From Variovorax guangxiensis (GTDB taxonomy: Bacteria; Pseudomonadota; Gammaproteobacteria; Burkholderiales; Burkholderiaceae_C), in NCBI RefSeq assembly GCF_003952165.1, contig NZ_RXFT01000011.1:124001-188000 (forward strand): DNA of 64,000 nt, written 5' to 3'. Shown one piece after another: positions 52,537 through 60,252 of this stretch; the first letter of the stretch is position 1; every line of letters begins with the position of its first letter. The notes below the pieces were generated by a model, which worked only from the letters and a program-made list of their open reading frames with translations, was not told the DNA's origin and made no database searches. Made by a program: the position numbers and the translations under genes.

Positions 52537-53439
52537 ATGCCCAAGCTTCGTCCGCTGTTTTCCTTCGCCGCCGTGCTTGCGGCCGCGCTGATGCCCTTCG
52601 CCGCCGCGCAGGCGCAGGAGAACGACACGCTCGCCAAGATCAAGGCCAGCGGCGCCATCACCTTCGGCTACCGGGAGTCGTCCTTCGGCTTCTCTTACCT
52701 CGACGGCAACCTCAGGCCGGTGGGCTACAGCCTCGACATCTGCAACCGCATCGTCGAGGCGGTAAAGAGCGAGCTGAAGATGCCGGCCGTCGAGGTCAGG
52801 TACCAGGCCGTCACCTCGGCCAACCGCATTCCGCTGGTGCAGAACGGCACGGTCGACATCGAATGCGGCTCCACCACCAACCTCGTCGAGCGGCAGAAGC
52901 TGGTGGCCTTCTCGCCGGACATCTTCCGCTACAACGTGCGCATGCTGGTGAAGGCCGATTCGGGTATCAAGGGCATCGCCGACCTGCAGGGCAAGACCGT
53001 GGCCACCACCAGCGGCACCACCTCGTTCCGCCTGCTGCGCGAGGCCGACCGGGGCCGCAACCTGGAGGTGACCAATCTCGCGGGCAAGGACCACAGCGAC
53101 TCCTTCCTGCTGGTGGAAACCGGCCGCGCCCAGGCCTTCGTGCTCGACGACATCCTGCTGGCCGGCCAGATCGCGAACGCGCGCAACCCCAAGGACTTCC
53201 TCATCACCGGCGAGAGCCTGCGCACCGAGAACCAGTCGCTGATGTTCCGCAAGGACGACCCGGCCTTCAAGGCGCTGGTCGATCGCGTGGTCTCGGGCAT
53301 GATGAAGTCGGGCGAGATGGAGAAGCTCTATGCGAAGTGGTTCATGTCGCCGATCCCGCCCAAGGGCATCAACATCAACTACCCGCTGAATGCCGAGACG
53401 AAGGACGCCTTCGCCAATCCTTCCTCCAAGGGCATCTGA
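52537..53439 (+). CDS. Amino-acid ABC transporter binding protein
   Basis: A 300-aa periplasmic binding protein with a signal peptide ending AAAQA. The SBP family 3 core begins TLAKIKASGAITFGYRESSFGFSYLDGNLRPVGYSLDICNRI, and SANRIPLVQNGTVDIECGSTTN lies in the ligand lobe. This length matches glutamate/aspartate binding proteins (GltI/BztA type). No permease or ATPase genes are adjacent. The start has GAGGAG upstream. Confidence 0.92.
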   Translation: MPKLRPLFSFAAVLAAALMPFAAAQAQENDTLAKIKASGAITFGYRESSFGFSYLDGNLRPVGYSLDICNRIVEAVKSELKMPAVEVRYQAVTSANRIPLVQNGTVDIECGSTTNLVERQKLVAFSPDIFRYNVRMLVKADSGIKGIADLQGKTVATTSGTTSFRLLREADRGRNLEVTNLAGKDHSDSFLLVETGRAQAFVLDDILLAGQIANARNPKDFLITGESLRTENQSLMFRKDDPAFKALVDRVVSGMMKSGEMEKLYAKWFMSPIPPKGININYPLNAETKDAFANPSSKGI

Positions 53440-53457
53440 GCGCCGTCGCCTGAACTC

Positions 53458-54117
53458 ATGACCCGCATCGCCCTGATCCACGCGCTCTCGCACTCCGTCG
53501 CGCCCATCAACGAAGCCTTCGCGCGCGACTGGCCCGATGCCGTGCGCATGAACCTGCTCGACGACAGCCTCTCGGCCGACCTGGCGCGCGAGGGCAAGGG
53601 GCTCGACGCCGCCATGCACGAGCGCTTCCAGCGCCTCGCGCAGTACGCGGTCGACACCGGCGCGCAGGGCATTCTCTTCACCTGCTCGGCCTTCGGGCCG
53701 TGCATCGAGGCGGTGGCGCGGCGGCACGCGGGCATTCCGGTGCTCAAGCCCAACGAGGCCATGATCGACGAGGCAGTGCAGGGGCTGCAGGGCCGGCTCG
53801 GCCTCATCGCCACCTTCGCGCCCACGCTGGCGTCGATGCCGCCGGAGTTTCCTTCGGAGGTCGCGCTCGAAACCGCGCTGGCCGAAGGCGCGCTCGATGC
53901 ATTGAACGCTGGCGATACGCAGCGCCACGATGCGCTCATCGCCGCCCAGGCCGCCGCACTGCGCGAACGGGGCTGCACGCGCATCGCGCTGGCGCAGTTC
54001 AGCATGGCACGGGCACGTTATGCCTGCGAGGCGGCCAGCGGGCTGCCGGTGTTCACCACGGTCGACAGTGCGGTGCGCGCGCTGCGCCGCCGCGCCGGCG
54101 GCGGCGCTTCAGCGTAG
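53458..54117 (+). CDS. Aspartate/glutamate racemase-like protein with a single Cys
   Basis: A 219-aa protein of the Asp/Glu racemase/arylmalonate decarboxylase superfamily. The N-terminal catalytic Cys lies in ILFTCSAFGP (Cys near 78). The second-half position where a racemase has its partner Cys reads IALAQFSMARA, so Ser or another residue replaces it. One-cysteine members include decarboxylases and maleate isomerase relatives. It may catabolise the amino acid taken up by the preceding binding protein. Confidence 0.82.
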   Translation: MTRIALIHALSHSVAPINEAFARDWPDAVRMNLLDDSLSADLAREGKGLDAAMHERFQRLAQYAVDTGAQGILFTCSAFGPCIEAVARRHAGIPVLKPNEAMIDEAVQGLQGRLGLIATFAPTLASMPPEFPSEVALETALAEGALDALNAGDTQRHDALIAAQAAALRERGCTRIALAQFSMARARYACEAASGLPVFTTVDSAVRALRRRAGGGASA

Positions 54118-54990
54118 GCGCGAGAACTCGATCACCGAGAACAGCGCGGTCATCGCGATCTGCGCCGCGTCGCTGCGCCCGAGGTTGCGGGCGAGGCCGG
54201 TCTCCCGGTCGGTGGCTTCAAGCCCCTGCGACAGGCGGCGGTAGATGTCCGCCGAGGGCATGCTCGCCGAGGTGCCCAGCGCGTCGCAGTAGGTGTCGGC
54301 GAGCACGGCCGCGAGCTGCTCGCTCTGCTCGTTCGACAGCTTCATCGGGTCGCCGGTGAAAACCGACGCGATGCAGTGCATCAGGTAGGCCTGTGTTTCG
54401 AGCGAGAACGACTGTTGCCGCACGTAGCATTCGACCGCTGCCCAGAAGAGCGGCTCGGAGGTGCGGCGCCAGCTTTCGAGCACCTTGCGCGCCTTGGCCA
54501 CCAGGTCGGCGTGCGTGTCGCCGGGCTCTGTGGGGCGCAGCGCCAGCCCCTGCAGGGTGAGCGCGGCTTCCGGGCCGGCCGCGCCGAGGATGAAGCTCCA
54601 GAACTTCCAGCGCGCATACCACTTCTTGTCGTGCGCGGGGTCCAGCGGTTCGAGCAGCCAGAAATCGATGCTCTGCACCGCGTCGCCGCGCTGTTCGGCC
54701 ACGTTGCCGTCGCCCAGGTCGAGCGCGGCCATGCCCGACTGCATGCGGTCGGCCTCGATGTGGCCCTGCGCGACGATGCCCGCGCTGGAGCCCGAGAGGT
54801 CGATGTCGCGCAGCCGCTGCATCAGCTGCCGCAGTTCGTGGGCCGACGCGCCCGTGGCCTCGGTCACGCGGCGCATCGAGGCGCTCTGCTCGCGTTCCAG
54901 GTCGAGGGCGTTCTTGCGGCGGTCTTCGCCGTGATCGTCGAAAGTCGAGGCGTGCTCTTCGAGTCTGTCGCCGGGCGTGAACGTTCGCAT
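54109..54990 (-). CDS. Uncharacterised protein
   Basis: A 293-aa soluble protein with no signal peptide or membrane helix. It is rich in Ala, Leu, Asp and Glu, with a predicted helical C-terminus (MPSADIYRRLSQGLEATDRETGLARNLGRSDAAQIAMTALFSVIEFSRL). A central FWLLEPLDPAHDKKWYARWKFWSFILGAAGPEAALTL is Trp-rich. I recognise no family. The ATG at 54990 is preferred because AAGGAG lies nine bases before it. Its 3' end overlaps the racemase-like gene by 9 bp, tail to tail. Confidence 0.6.
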   Translation of the reverse strand: MRTFTPGDRLEEHASTFDDHGEDRRKNALDLEREQSASMRRVTEATGASAHELRQLMQRLRDIDLSGSSAGIVAQGHIEADRMQSGMAALDLGDGNVAEQRGDAVQSIDFWLLEPLDPAHDKKWYARWKFWSFILGAAGPEAALTLQGLALRPTEPGDTHADLVAKARKVLESWRRTSEPLFWAAVECYVRQQSFSLETQAYLMHCIASVFTGDPMKLSNEQSEQLAAVLADTYCDALGTSASMPSADIYRRLSQGLEATDRETGLARNLGRSDAAQIAMTALFSVIEFSRLR

Positions 54991-55137
54991 TACCAATGGC
55001 TCCTTAGGCATCCCATGCCTTCGCACACCCTCGACTGTGTGTCAACGCGCCGTGCCTGAACATCACCGGAACAGGGGAGTCTGAGCCCTGGCTGACCAGC
55101 CCCCTCGCGATAATGGCCGCACTTGAAAGGAGTACGC

Positions 55138-55965
55138 GTGGATATTGTTTTGCTGGCCAAGGCCGCCATCATGGGCATCGTCGAGGGGCTCACCGAATTT
55201 CTTCCGATCTCTTCGACGGGCCACCTGATCCTTGCGGGCTCGCTGCTCGGCGGCTTCGGCGACAACCGGGGCAAGGTCTTCGAGATTGCCATCCAGACCG
55301 GCGCGATCTTCGCGGTGATCCTGGTGTACTGGCAGAAGATCCGCTCTACCGTCGTCGCGCTGCCGCGCCAACCCAAGGCCCAGCGCCTGGCGCTGAACAT
55401 CTTCATCGGCTTCCTGCCCGCGGTGGTGCTGGGCCTGCTGTTCGGCAAGGTCATCAAGGAGCACCTGTTCATCCCGACCGTGGTGGCGAGCACCTTCATC
55501 ATCGGCGGCTTCATCATCCTCTGGGCCGAGAAGCGGCCGCCCGGATCGGTGCGCGTCGAGCATGTCGACGACATGACGCCGTGGGACGCTCTCAAGGTCG
55601 GCCTGGTGCAGTGCTTCGCGATGATCCCCGGCACCAGCCGCAGCGGCTCGACCATCATCGGCGGCATGCTGCTGGGCCTCTCGCGCCAAGCAGCGACCGA
55701 CTTCTCGTTCTTCCTGGCCATTCCCACGCTGATCGGCGCGGGCCTCTACAGCATCTACAAGGAGCGCGCGGCGCTGTCGATGGCCGACGTGCCGCTCTTC
55801 GCGGTGGGGCTGGTGTTCTCGTTCATCAGCGCATGGCTTTGCGTGCGCTGGCTGCTGAAGTACATCAGCAGCCACAGCTTCATTCCCTTCGCCTGGTACC
55901 GCATCGCCTTCGGCATCCTGGTGCTGGCCACGGCGTGGACCGGCACGGTGGTCTGGGCCGACTGA
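55138..55965 (+). CDS. uppP: Undecaprenyl-diphosphatase
   Basis: A 275-aa integral membrane enzyme that recycles the lipid carrier for cell-wall synthesis. Both signature motifs are intact: EGLTEFLPISSTGHL at residues 16-30 and PGTSRSGSTIIGG near 160-172. It uses a GTG start, preceded by AAAGGAG, and the preceding TTG frame was rejected. UppP underlies bacitracin resistance when overproduced. Confidence 0.95.
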   Translation: MDIVLLAKAAIMGIVEGLTEFLPISSTGHLILAGSLLGGFGDNRGKVFEIAIQTGAIFAVILVYWQKIRSTVVALPRQPKAQRLALNIFIGFLPAVVLGLLFGKVIKEHLFIPTVVASTFIIGGFIILWAEKRPPGSVRVEHVDDMTPWDALKVGLVQCFAMIPGTSRSGSTIIGGMLLGLSRQAATDFSFFLAIPTLIGAGLYSIYKERAALSMADVPLFAVGLVFSFISAWLCVRWLLKYISSHSFIPFAWYRIAFGILVLATAWTGTVVWAD

Positions 55966-55980
55966 TCCTGGTTTGATTCT

Positions 55981-56799
55981 TCAGCCCGCGGCGCCCAGCA
56001 GGGCGCTCGCGGCCCTTGCTTCCTGCCGCACCGCCGCGGCGATGGGCCCGTCGATCGACGGGTCGAAGCCGCCCGTGGCGCCCAGCGCGGTGATCACGGC
56101 GCAGACCCGCCCCGCATAGTCGTACACCGGCGCCGCCACGGCGCTGATGCCACGCAGGTAGGTGTCCTTCACGCTAGCGCAGCGCGCCTGGCGCACCTCG
56201 CGGCGCAGTTCCCCGATCGGGTCCTTCGCGTCGAGCTGCGAGCGCATCTCCGGCGTAGCCTCGCCCAGTTCCTGCTCGGCCAGCGCGAGCACGCGCGATT
56301 CATCCAGCAGCCCCAGGAAGGCGCGGCCCGTGGCCGACCACAGCATCGACATCACCGAGCCGGCGCGCACGTTCACCGTGACCGGCAGGCCCGGTTCCTC
56401 GAAGCGCACGATGGTCGGGCCCTTGTTGCCCATCACCGCCACGAAGCAGGTCACCTCCAGCGATTCGCGCAGGCGGATCAGGCAGGGCTCGGCAGCGCGG
56501 ATCGGGTCGGCCTGGCGCATGGCGGCCAGGCCGATCTGGATGGCTTCGGTGCCCAGGTAGTAGTGCTGCGACGCGGCGTCCTGCAGCACCAGGCCCGCTT
56601 CCATCAGGCTCGCGAGGTAGCGGTGCACCTTGGCCGGGCTCTCGGCGACGTGCGCCGACAGCGCGGTCAGGCTGCTGCGCCCGCCCAGGTGCGCCAGCCC
56701 CTTGAGCACGGACATGCCGGTCTCGGCGGACTGCACCCGCTGGCGGCGTTCGCGCGCTGGGGAGGAGAGGGAGGGATCGGATTCCGGAGGCTGCTTCAT
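55981..56799 (-). CDS. IclR-family regulator
   Basis: A 272-aa regulator. The HTH is MSVLKGLAHLGGRSSLTALSAHVAESPAKVHRYLASLMEAGLVLQ at about 29-73, and the C-terminal GAF-like effector domain has TVNVRAGSVMSMLWSATGRAFLGLL and YLRGISAVAAPVYDYAGRVCAVITALG. It diverges from the Bug protein/P450 operon with an operator between, so it probably controls that operon in response to its substrate. Confidence 0.92.
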   Translation of the reverse strand: MKQPPESDPSLSSPARERRQRVQSAETGMSVLKGLAHLGGRSSLTALSAHVAESPAKVHRYLASLMEAGLVLQDAASQHYYLGTEAIQIGLAAMRQADPIRAAEPCLIRLRESLEVTCFVAVMGNKGPTIVRFEEPGLPVTVNVRAGSVMSMLWSATGRAFLGLLDESRVLALAEQELGEATPEMRSQLDAKDPIGELRREVRQARCASVKDTYLRGISAVAAPVYDYAGRVCAVITALGATGGFDPSIDGPIAAAVRQEARAASALLGAAG

Positions 56800-56863
56800 G
56801 ACGGCTGGATGTTAGGTGCTCGACCGGCAGAGCCGGGTAAACCCGCGATCCGTGAATTACGCA

Positions 56864-56884
56864 TTGCGTATGATAATTACGCAA
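56864..56884. promoter_or_regulatory. IclR operator-like palindrome
   Basis: TTGCGTA and TACGCAA, exact 7-bp arms around TGATAAT, 30 bp before the Bug gene. AATTACGCA also occurs twice as a direct repeat (56855 and 56876), the second overlapping the palindrome. Confidence 0.6.
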
Positions 56885-56913
56885 TACACAAAATCCCTCA
56901 CGGAGACTCCCTC

Positions 56914-57888
56914 ATGAAGAAGCACTTCGCCCGCTGCCTCGCGGTTCTTTCGCTGGCTGCCGTCGCCGCCAGCGCAGGCGCACAGCAGGCCTTTCCGGCC
57001 AAGCCGATCCGCTGGATCGTTCCCTACGCGGCCGGCGGCGGCTCCGACTTCCTGGCGCGCACGGTCGCGCAGACGCTCTCGACCCAGGTCGGGCAGCCGG
57101 TGCTGGTGGACAACAAGCCCGGCGGCAACACCGCGCTGGCCGCTTCCGAAACCGTGCGCGCCGCGGCGGACGGCTACACCGTGCTCTCGGCCGACAACGG
57201 CACGCTGGTGTTCAACCCCGCGCTCTACAAGTCGCTGAGCTACAACCCCACCAAGGACCTGGCGCCCGTCACGCTGATGGGCAAGTTCCCGATGATCCTG
57301 GTCGTCGGCGCCAACTCGGGCTTCAACTCCGCCAAGGACTTCATCGCCCAGGCCCGCGCCAAGCCGGGCGGCATCAACTACGCCTCGGCCGGCGCGGGCA
57401 GCCCGCACCACCTGGCGATGGAACTGCTGAAGGTGGAGGCCAAGCTCTTCATGGTCCACGTGCCGTACCGCGGCGCGGCGCCCGCGCTGGCCGACGTGGT
57501 GGGCGGACAGCTGCCGGCCATGATGGTCGACCTGGCCGCGGGCTCCGGCTTCATCAAGGGCGGCAAGGTCAAGGCGCTGGCCGTGGCCAACCCCACGCGC
57601 CTGCCGCAACTGCCCGACGTGCCCACCTTCGCCGAGCTCGGCTACAAGAACGTCGAGGCCGCCGCGCTGGTCGGCGTGGTGGTGCCCTCGGCCACGCCCG
57701 CCGATGTGGTGACCACGCTCAACCGTCAGCTCGTCGCCGCCATCAACGAGCCCTCGGTGCGCACGCGCATGGTCGACTTCGGCGTGGAGCCGGTCGGCAA
57801 CACGCCCGCGCAGTACGCCGCGCTGCTCAGGAGCGAGACCGAGCGCTGGCACAAGCTGATCCGCGACCTGAAGATCACCCTCGACTGA
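56914..57888 (+). CDS. TctC/Bug substrate-binding protein
   Basis: A 324-aa exported binding protein; the signal peptide ends SAGAQ. The mature start FPAKPIRWIVPYAAGGGSDFLAR is the canonical Bug opening, with VDNKPGGNTALAA, NYASAGAGSPHHLAMEL and VPYRGAAPALADVVGGQLPAMM. It is followed 11 bp later by a P450 gene, so the binding protein probably captures the P450 substrate or product. No tctAB genes are adjacent. Confidence 0.93.
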   Translation: MKKHFARCLAVLSLAAVAASAGAQQAFPAKPIRWIVPYAAGGGSDFLARTVAQTLSTQVGQPVLVDNKPGGNTALAASETVRAAADGYTVLSADNGTLVFNPALYKSLSYNPTKDLAPVTLMGKFPMILVVGANSGFNSAKDFIAQARAKPGGINYASAGAGSPHHLAMELLKVEAKLFMVHVPYRGAAPALADVVGGQLPAMMVDLAAGSGFIKGGKVKALAVANPTRLPQLPDVPTFAELGYKNVEAAALVGVVVPSATPADVVTTLNRQLVAAINEPSVRTRMVDFGVEPVGNTPAQYAALLRSETERWHKLIRDLKITLD

Positions 57889-57899
57889 AGCTGTCCGCC

Positions 57900-60248
57900 A
57901 TGCCAGATACCGCCACGTCCTCGCGCACTTCCGGCTGCCCCGTCGCGCACGGCCCGCTGTCGTCCGAGCGAACGCCCACCGGCTGCCCGGTGAGCCAGCG
58001 CGCCGCCGGCTTCGACCCCTTCGAGGACGGCTACCAGCAGGATCCGCCCGAGTACGTGCGCTGGGCGCGCGAGCAGGAGCCCATCTTCTACAGCCCGAAG
58101 CTGGGCTACTGGGTGCTCACGCGCTACGAGGACATCAAGGCGGTGTTCCGCGACAACATCACCTTCAGCCCCTCCATCGCGCTGGAGAAGATCACGCCCA
58201 CGGGCGAGGAAGCCAACGCGGTGCTGGCCTCCTACGGCTTCGCGCTCAACCGCACGCTGGTCAACGAGGACGAGCCCGCCCACATGCCGCGCCGCAGAGC
58301 GCTGATGGACCCCTTCACGCCCGAGGCGCTGAAGCACCACGAGCCCATGGTGCGCGAGCTGGCGCGCGAGTACGTCGACCGCTTCATCGACGACGGCCGC
58401 GCCGACCTCGTCGACCAGATGCTGTGGGAGATCCCGCTCACCGTGGCGCTGCACTTCCTCGGCGTGCCCGAGGAAGACATGGACACGCTGCGCAAGTACT
58501 CCATCGCGCACACCGTCAACACCTGGGGCCGCCCGAAGCCCGAGGAGCAGGTGGCGGTGGCGCATGCGGTGGGCAATTTCTGGCAGTACGCCGGCAAGGT
58601 GCTGGCCAAGATGCGCCAGGACCCCGACGCGCCCGGCTGGATGCAGTACGGCATCCGCAAGCAGATGCTGCACCCCGAGGTGGTGACCGACTCGTACCTG
58701 CACTCGATGATGATGGCCGGCATCGTCGCCGCGCACGAGACCACGGCCAACGCCACCGCCAACGCGGTGAAGCTGCTGCTGCAGCACCCGCAGGTGTGGC
58801 GCGAGCTGTGCGAGGACCCGGGGCTCATCCCCAACGCGGTGGAGGAGTGCCTGCGCCACAACGGCTCGGTGGCCGCATGGCGCCGCATGGTCACCAAAGA
58901 CACGCAGGTCGGCGGCGTCGACCTGCCGGCGGGCTCGCGCCTGCTCATCGTCACCTCGTCGGCCAACCACGACGAGGGGCATTTCTCGGATGCCGACCTG
59001 TTCGACATCCGCCGCGACAACGCCAGCGACCATCTCACCTTCGGCTACGGCTCGCACCAGTGCATGGGCAAGAACCTGGCGCGCATGGAGATGCAGATAT
59101 TCCTGGAGGAGTTCACGCGCCGGCTGCCGCACATGCGGCTTTCCGAGCAGCGCTTCACCTACGTGCCGAACACCTCGTTCCGCGGTCCCGAGCACCTGTG
59201 GGTGGAATGGGACCCGGCCGCCAACCCCGAGCGCGCGAACCCTGGCCTGCGCGACGTGCGCGTGCCGGTGCGCATCGGCGAGCCCTCGGCGCATGCGATC
59301 GCGCGGCCCGTGGTGGTGCAGGGCGTGACGCCGGTGGCCGAGGGCGTCGTCAGGCTGCGCCTGGTGTCGCCCGATGGCAAGCCGCTGCCGCGCTGGACGG
59401 CCGGCTCGCACATCGACGTCGAATGCGGCACGCCCGAACTCTCGCGCCAGTATTCGCTGTGCGGCGACCCCGACGACGCGGGCGCCTTCGAAATCGCCGT
59501 GCTGCACGAGCCCGAGGGCCGCGGCGGCTCCGCCTGGGTGCATGCGAACGTGAAGGCCGGCGACCGGCTGCGTATCCGCGGCCCGCGCAACCACTTCAGG
59601 CTCGACGAATCGCTGGAGAAGGCGATCTTCATCGCCGGCGGCATCGGCATCACGCCGGTGAGTGCGATGGCGCGGCGCGCCAAGGCGCTGGGCATGGACT
59701 ACGAGCTGCACTACAGCGGCCGCAGCCGCCGCAGCATGGCCTTCGTCGATGAGCTGGCTGCGCTGCATGGCGAGCGGCTGCACCTGCACGTTGCCGACGA
59801 AGGCCGGCGCAACGATTTGCAGGCGCTGCTCACGCAGCCGGTGCCCGGCGCGCAGGTCTACGCCTGCGGCCCGCTGCGCATGCTGCAGGCGCTGGAGGCG
59901 TGCTGCGCCGCATGGCCCGAGGGCGCGCTGCGCGTGGAGCATTTCGAATCCACGCTGGCCACGCTCGATCCGTCGAAGGAACAGGCCTTCGAGGTCGAGC
60001 TGAAGGATTCGGGCCTCGTCCTCACCGTGCCGCCCGACCAGACCCTGCTGACCGCGCTGCGCGCCGCCAACGTCGACGTGCAGAGCGATTGCGAGGAGGG
60101 GCTGTGCGGCTCCTGCGAGGTGCGCGTGCTCTCCGGCAAGGTCGATCACCGCGACGTGGTGCTCACGCGGGTGGAGCGCGACGCCAACACGAAGATGATG
60201 GCCTGCTGCTCGCGCGCCTGCGAGGGGCGGCTGGTGCTCGAACTCTGA
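57900..60248 (+). CDS. Self-sufficient cytochrome P450 (CYP116B-like)
   Basis: A 782-aa fusion of three modules. The P450 domain (about 1-430) has the heme loop FGYGSHQCMGKNLAR (Cys388) and the I-helix AHETT near 280, where the usual Gly before HET is Ala. The FMN/NADPH phthalate-dioxygenase-reductase-like domain (about 455-690) has RQYSLCGDP and GIGITPVSAM. The C-terminal 2Fe-2S ferredoxin has Cys731, Cys736, Cys739 and a later Cys near 769. Only NAD(P)H and oxygen are needed. The IclR regulator and a Bug protein precede it; the substrate is probably aromatic, which is inference. Confidence 0.92.
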   Translation: MPDTATSSRTSGCPVAHGPLSSERTPTGCPVSQRAAGFDPFEDGYQQDPPEYVRWAREQEPIFYSPKLGYWVLTRYEDIKAVFRDNITFSPSIALEKITPTGEEANAVLASYGFALNRTLVNEDEPAHMPRRRALMDPFTPEALKHHEPMVRELAREYVDRFIDDGRADLVDQMLWEIPLTVALHFLGVPEEDMDTLRKYSIAHTVNTWGRPKPEEQVAVAHAVGNFWQYAGKVLAKMRQDPDAPGWMQYGIRKQMLHPEVVTDSYLHSMMMAGIVAAHETTANATANAVKLLLQHPQVWRELCEDPGLIPNAVEECLRHNGSVAAWRRMVTKDTQVGGVDLPAGSRLLIVTSSANHDEGHFSDADLFDIRRDNASDHLTFGYGSHQCMGKNLARMEMQIFLEEFTRRLPHMRLSEQRFTYVPNTSFRGPEHLWVEWDPAANPERANPGLRDVRVPVRIGEPSAHAIARPVVVQGVTPVAEGVVRLRLVSPDGKPLPRWTAGSHIDVECGTPELSRQYSLCGDPDDAGAFEIAVLHEPEGRGGSAWVHANVKAGDRLRIRGPRNHFRLDESLEKAIFIAGGIGITPVSAMARRAKALGMDYELHYSGRSRRSMAFVDELAALHGERLHLHVADEGRRNDLQALLTQPVPGAQVYACGPLRMLQALEACCAAWPEGALRVEHFESTLATLDPSKEQAFEVELKDSGLVLTVPPDQTLLTALRAANVDVQSDCEEGLCGSCEVRVLSGKVDHRDVVLTRVERDANTKMMACCSRACEGRLVLEL

Positions 60249-60252
60249 GGGC

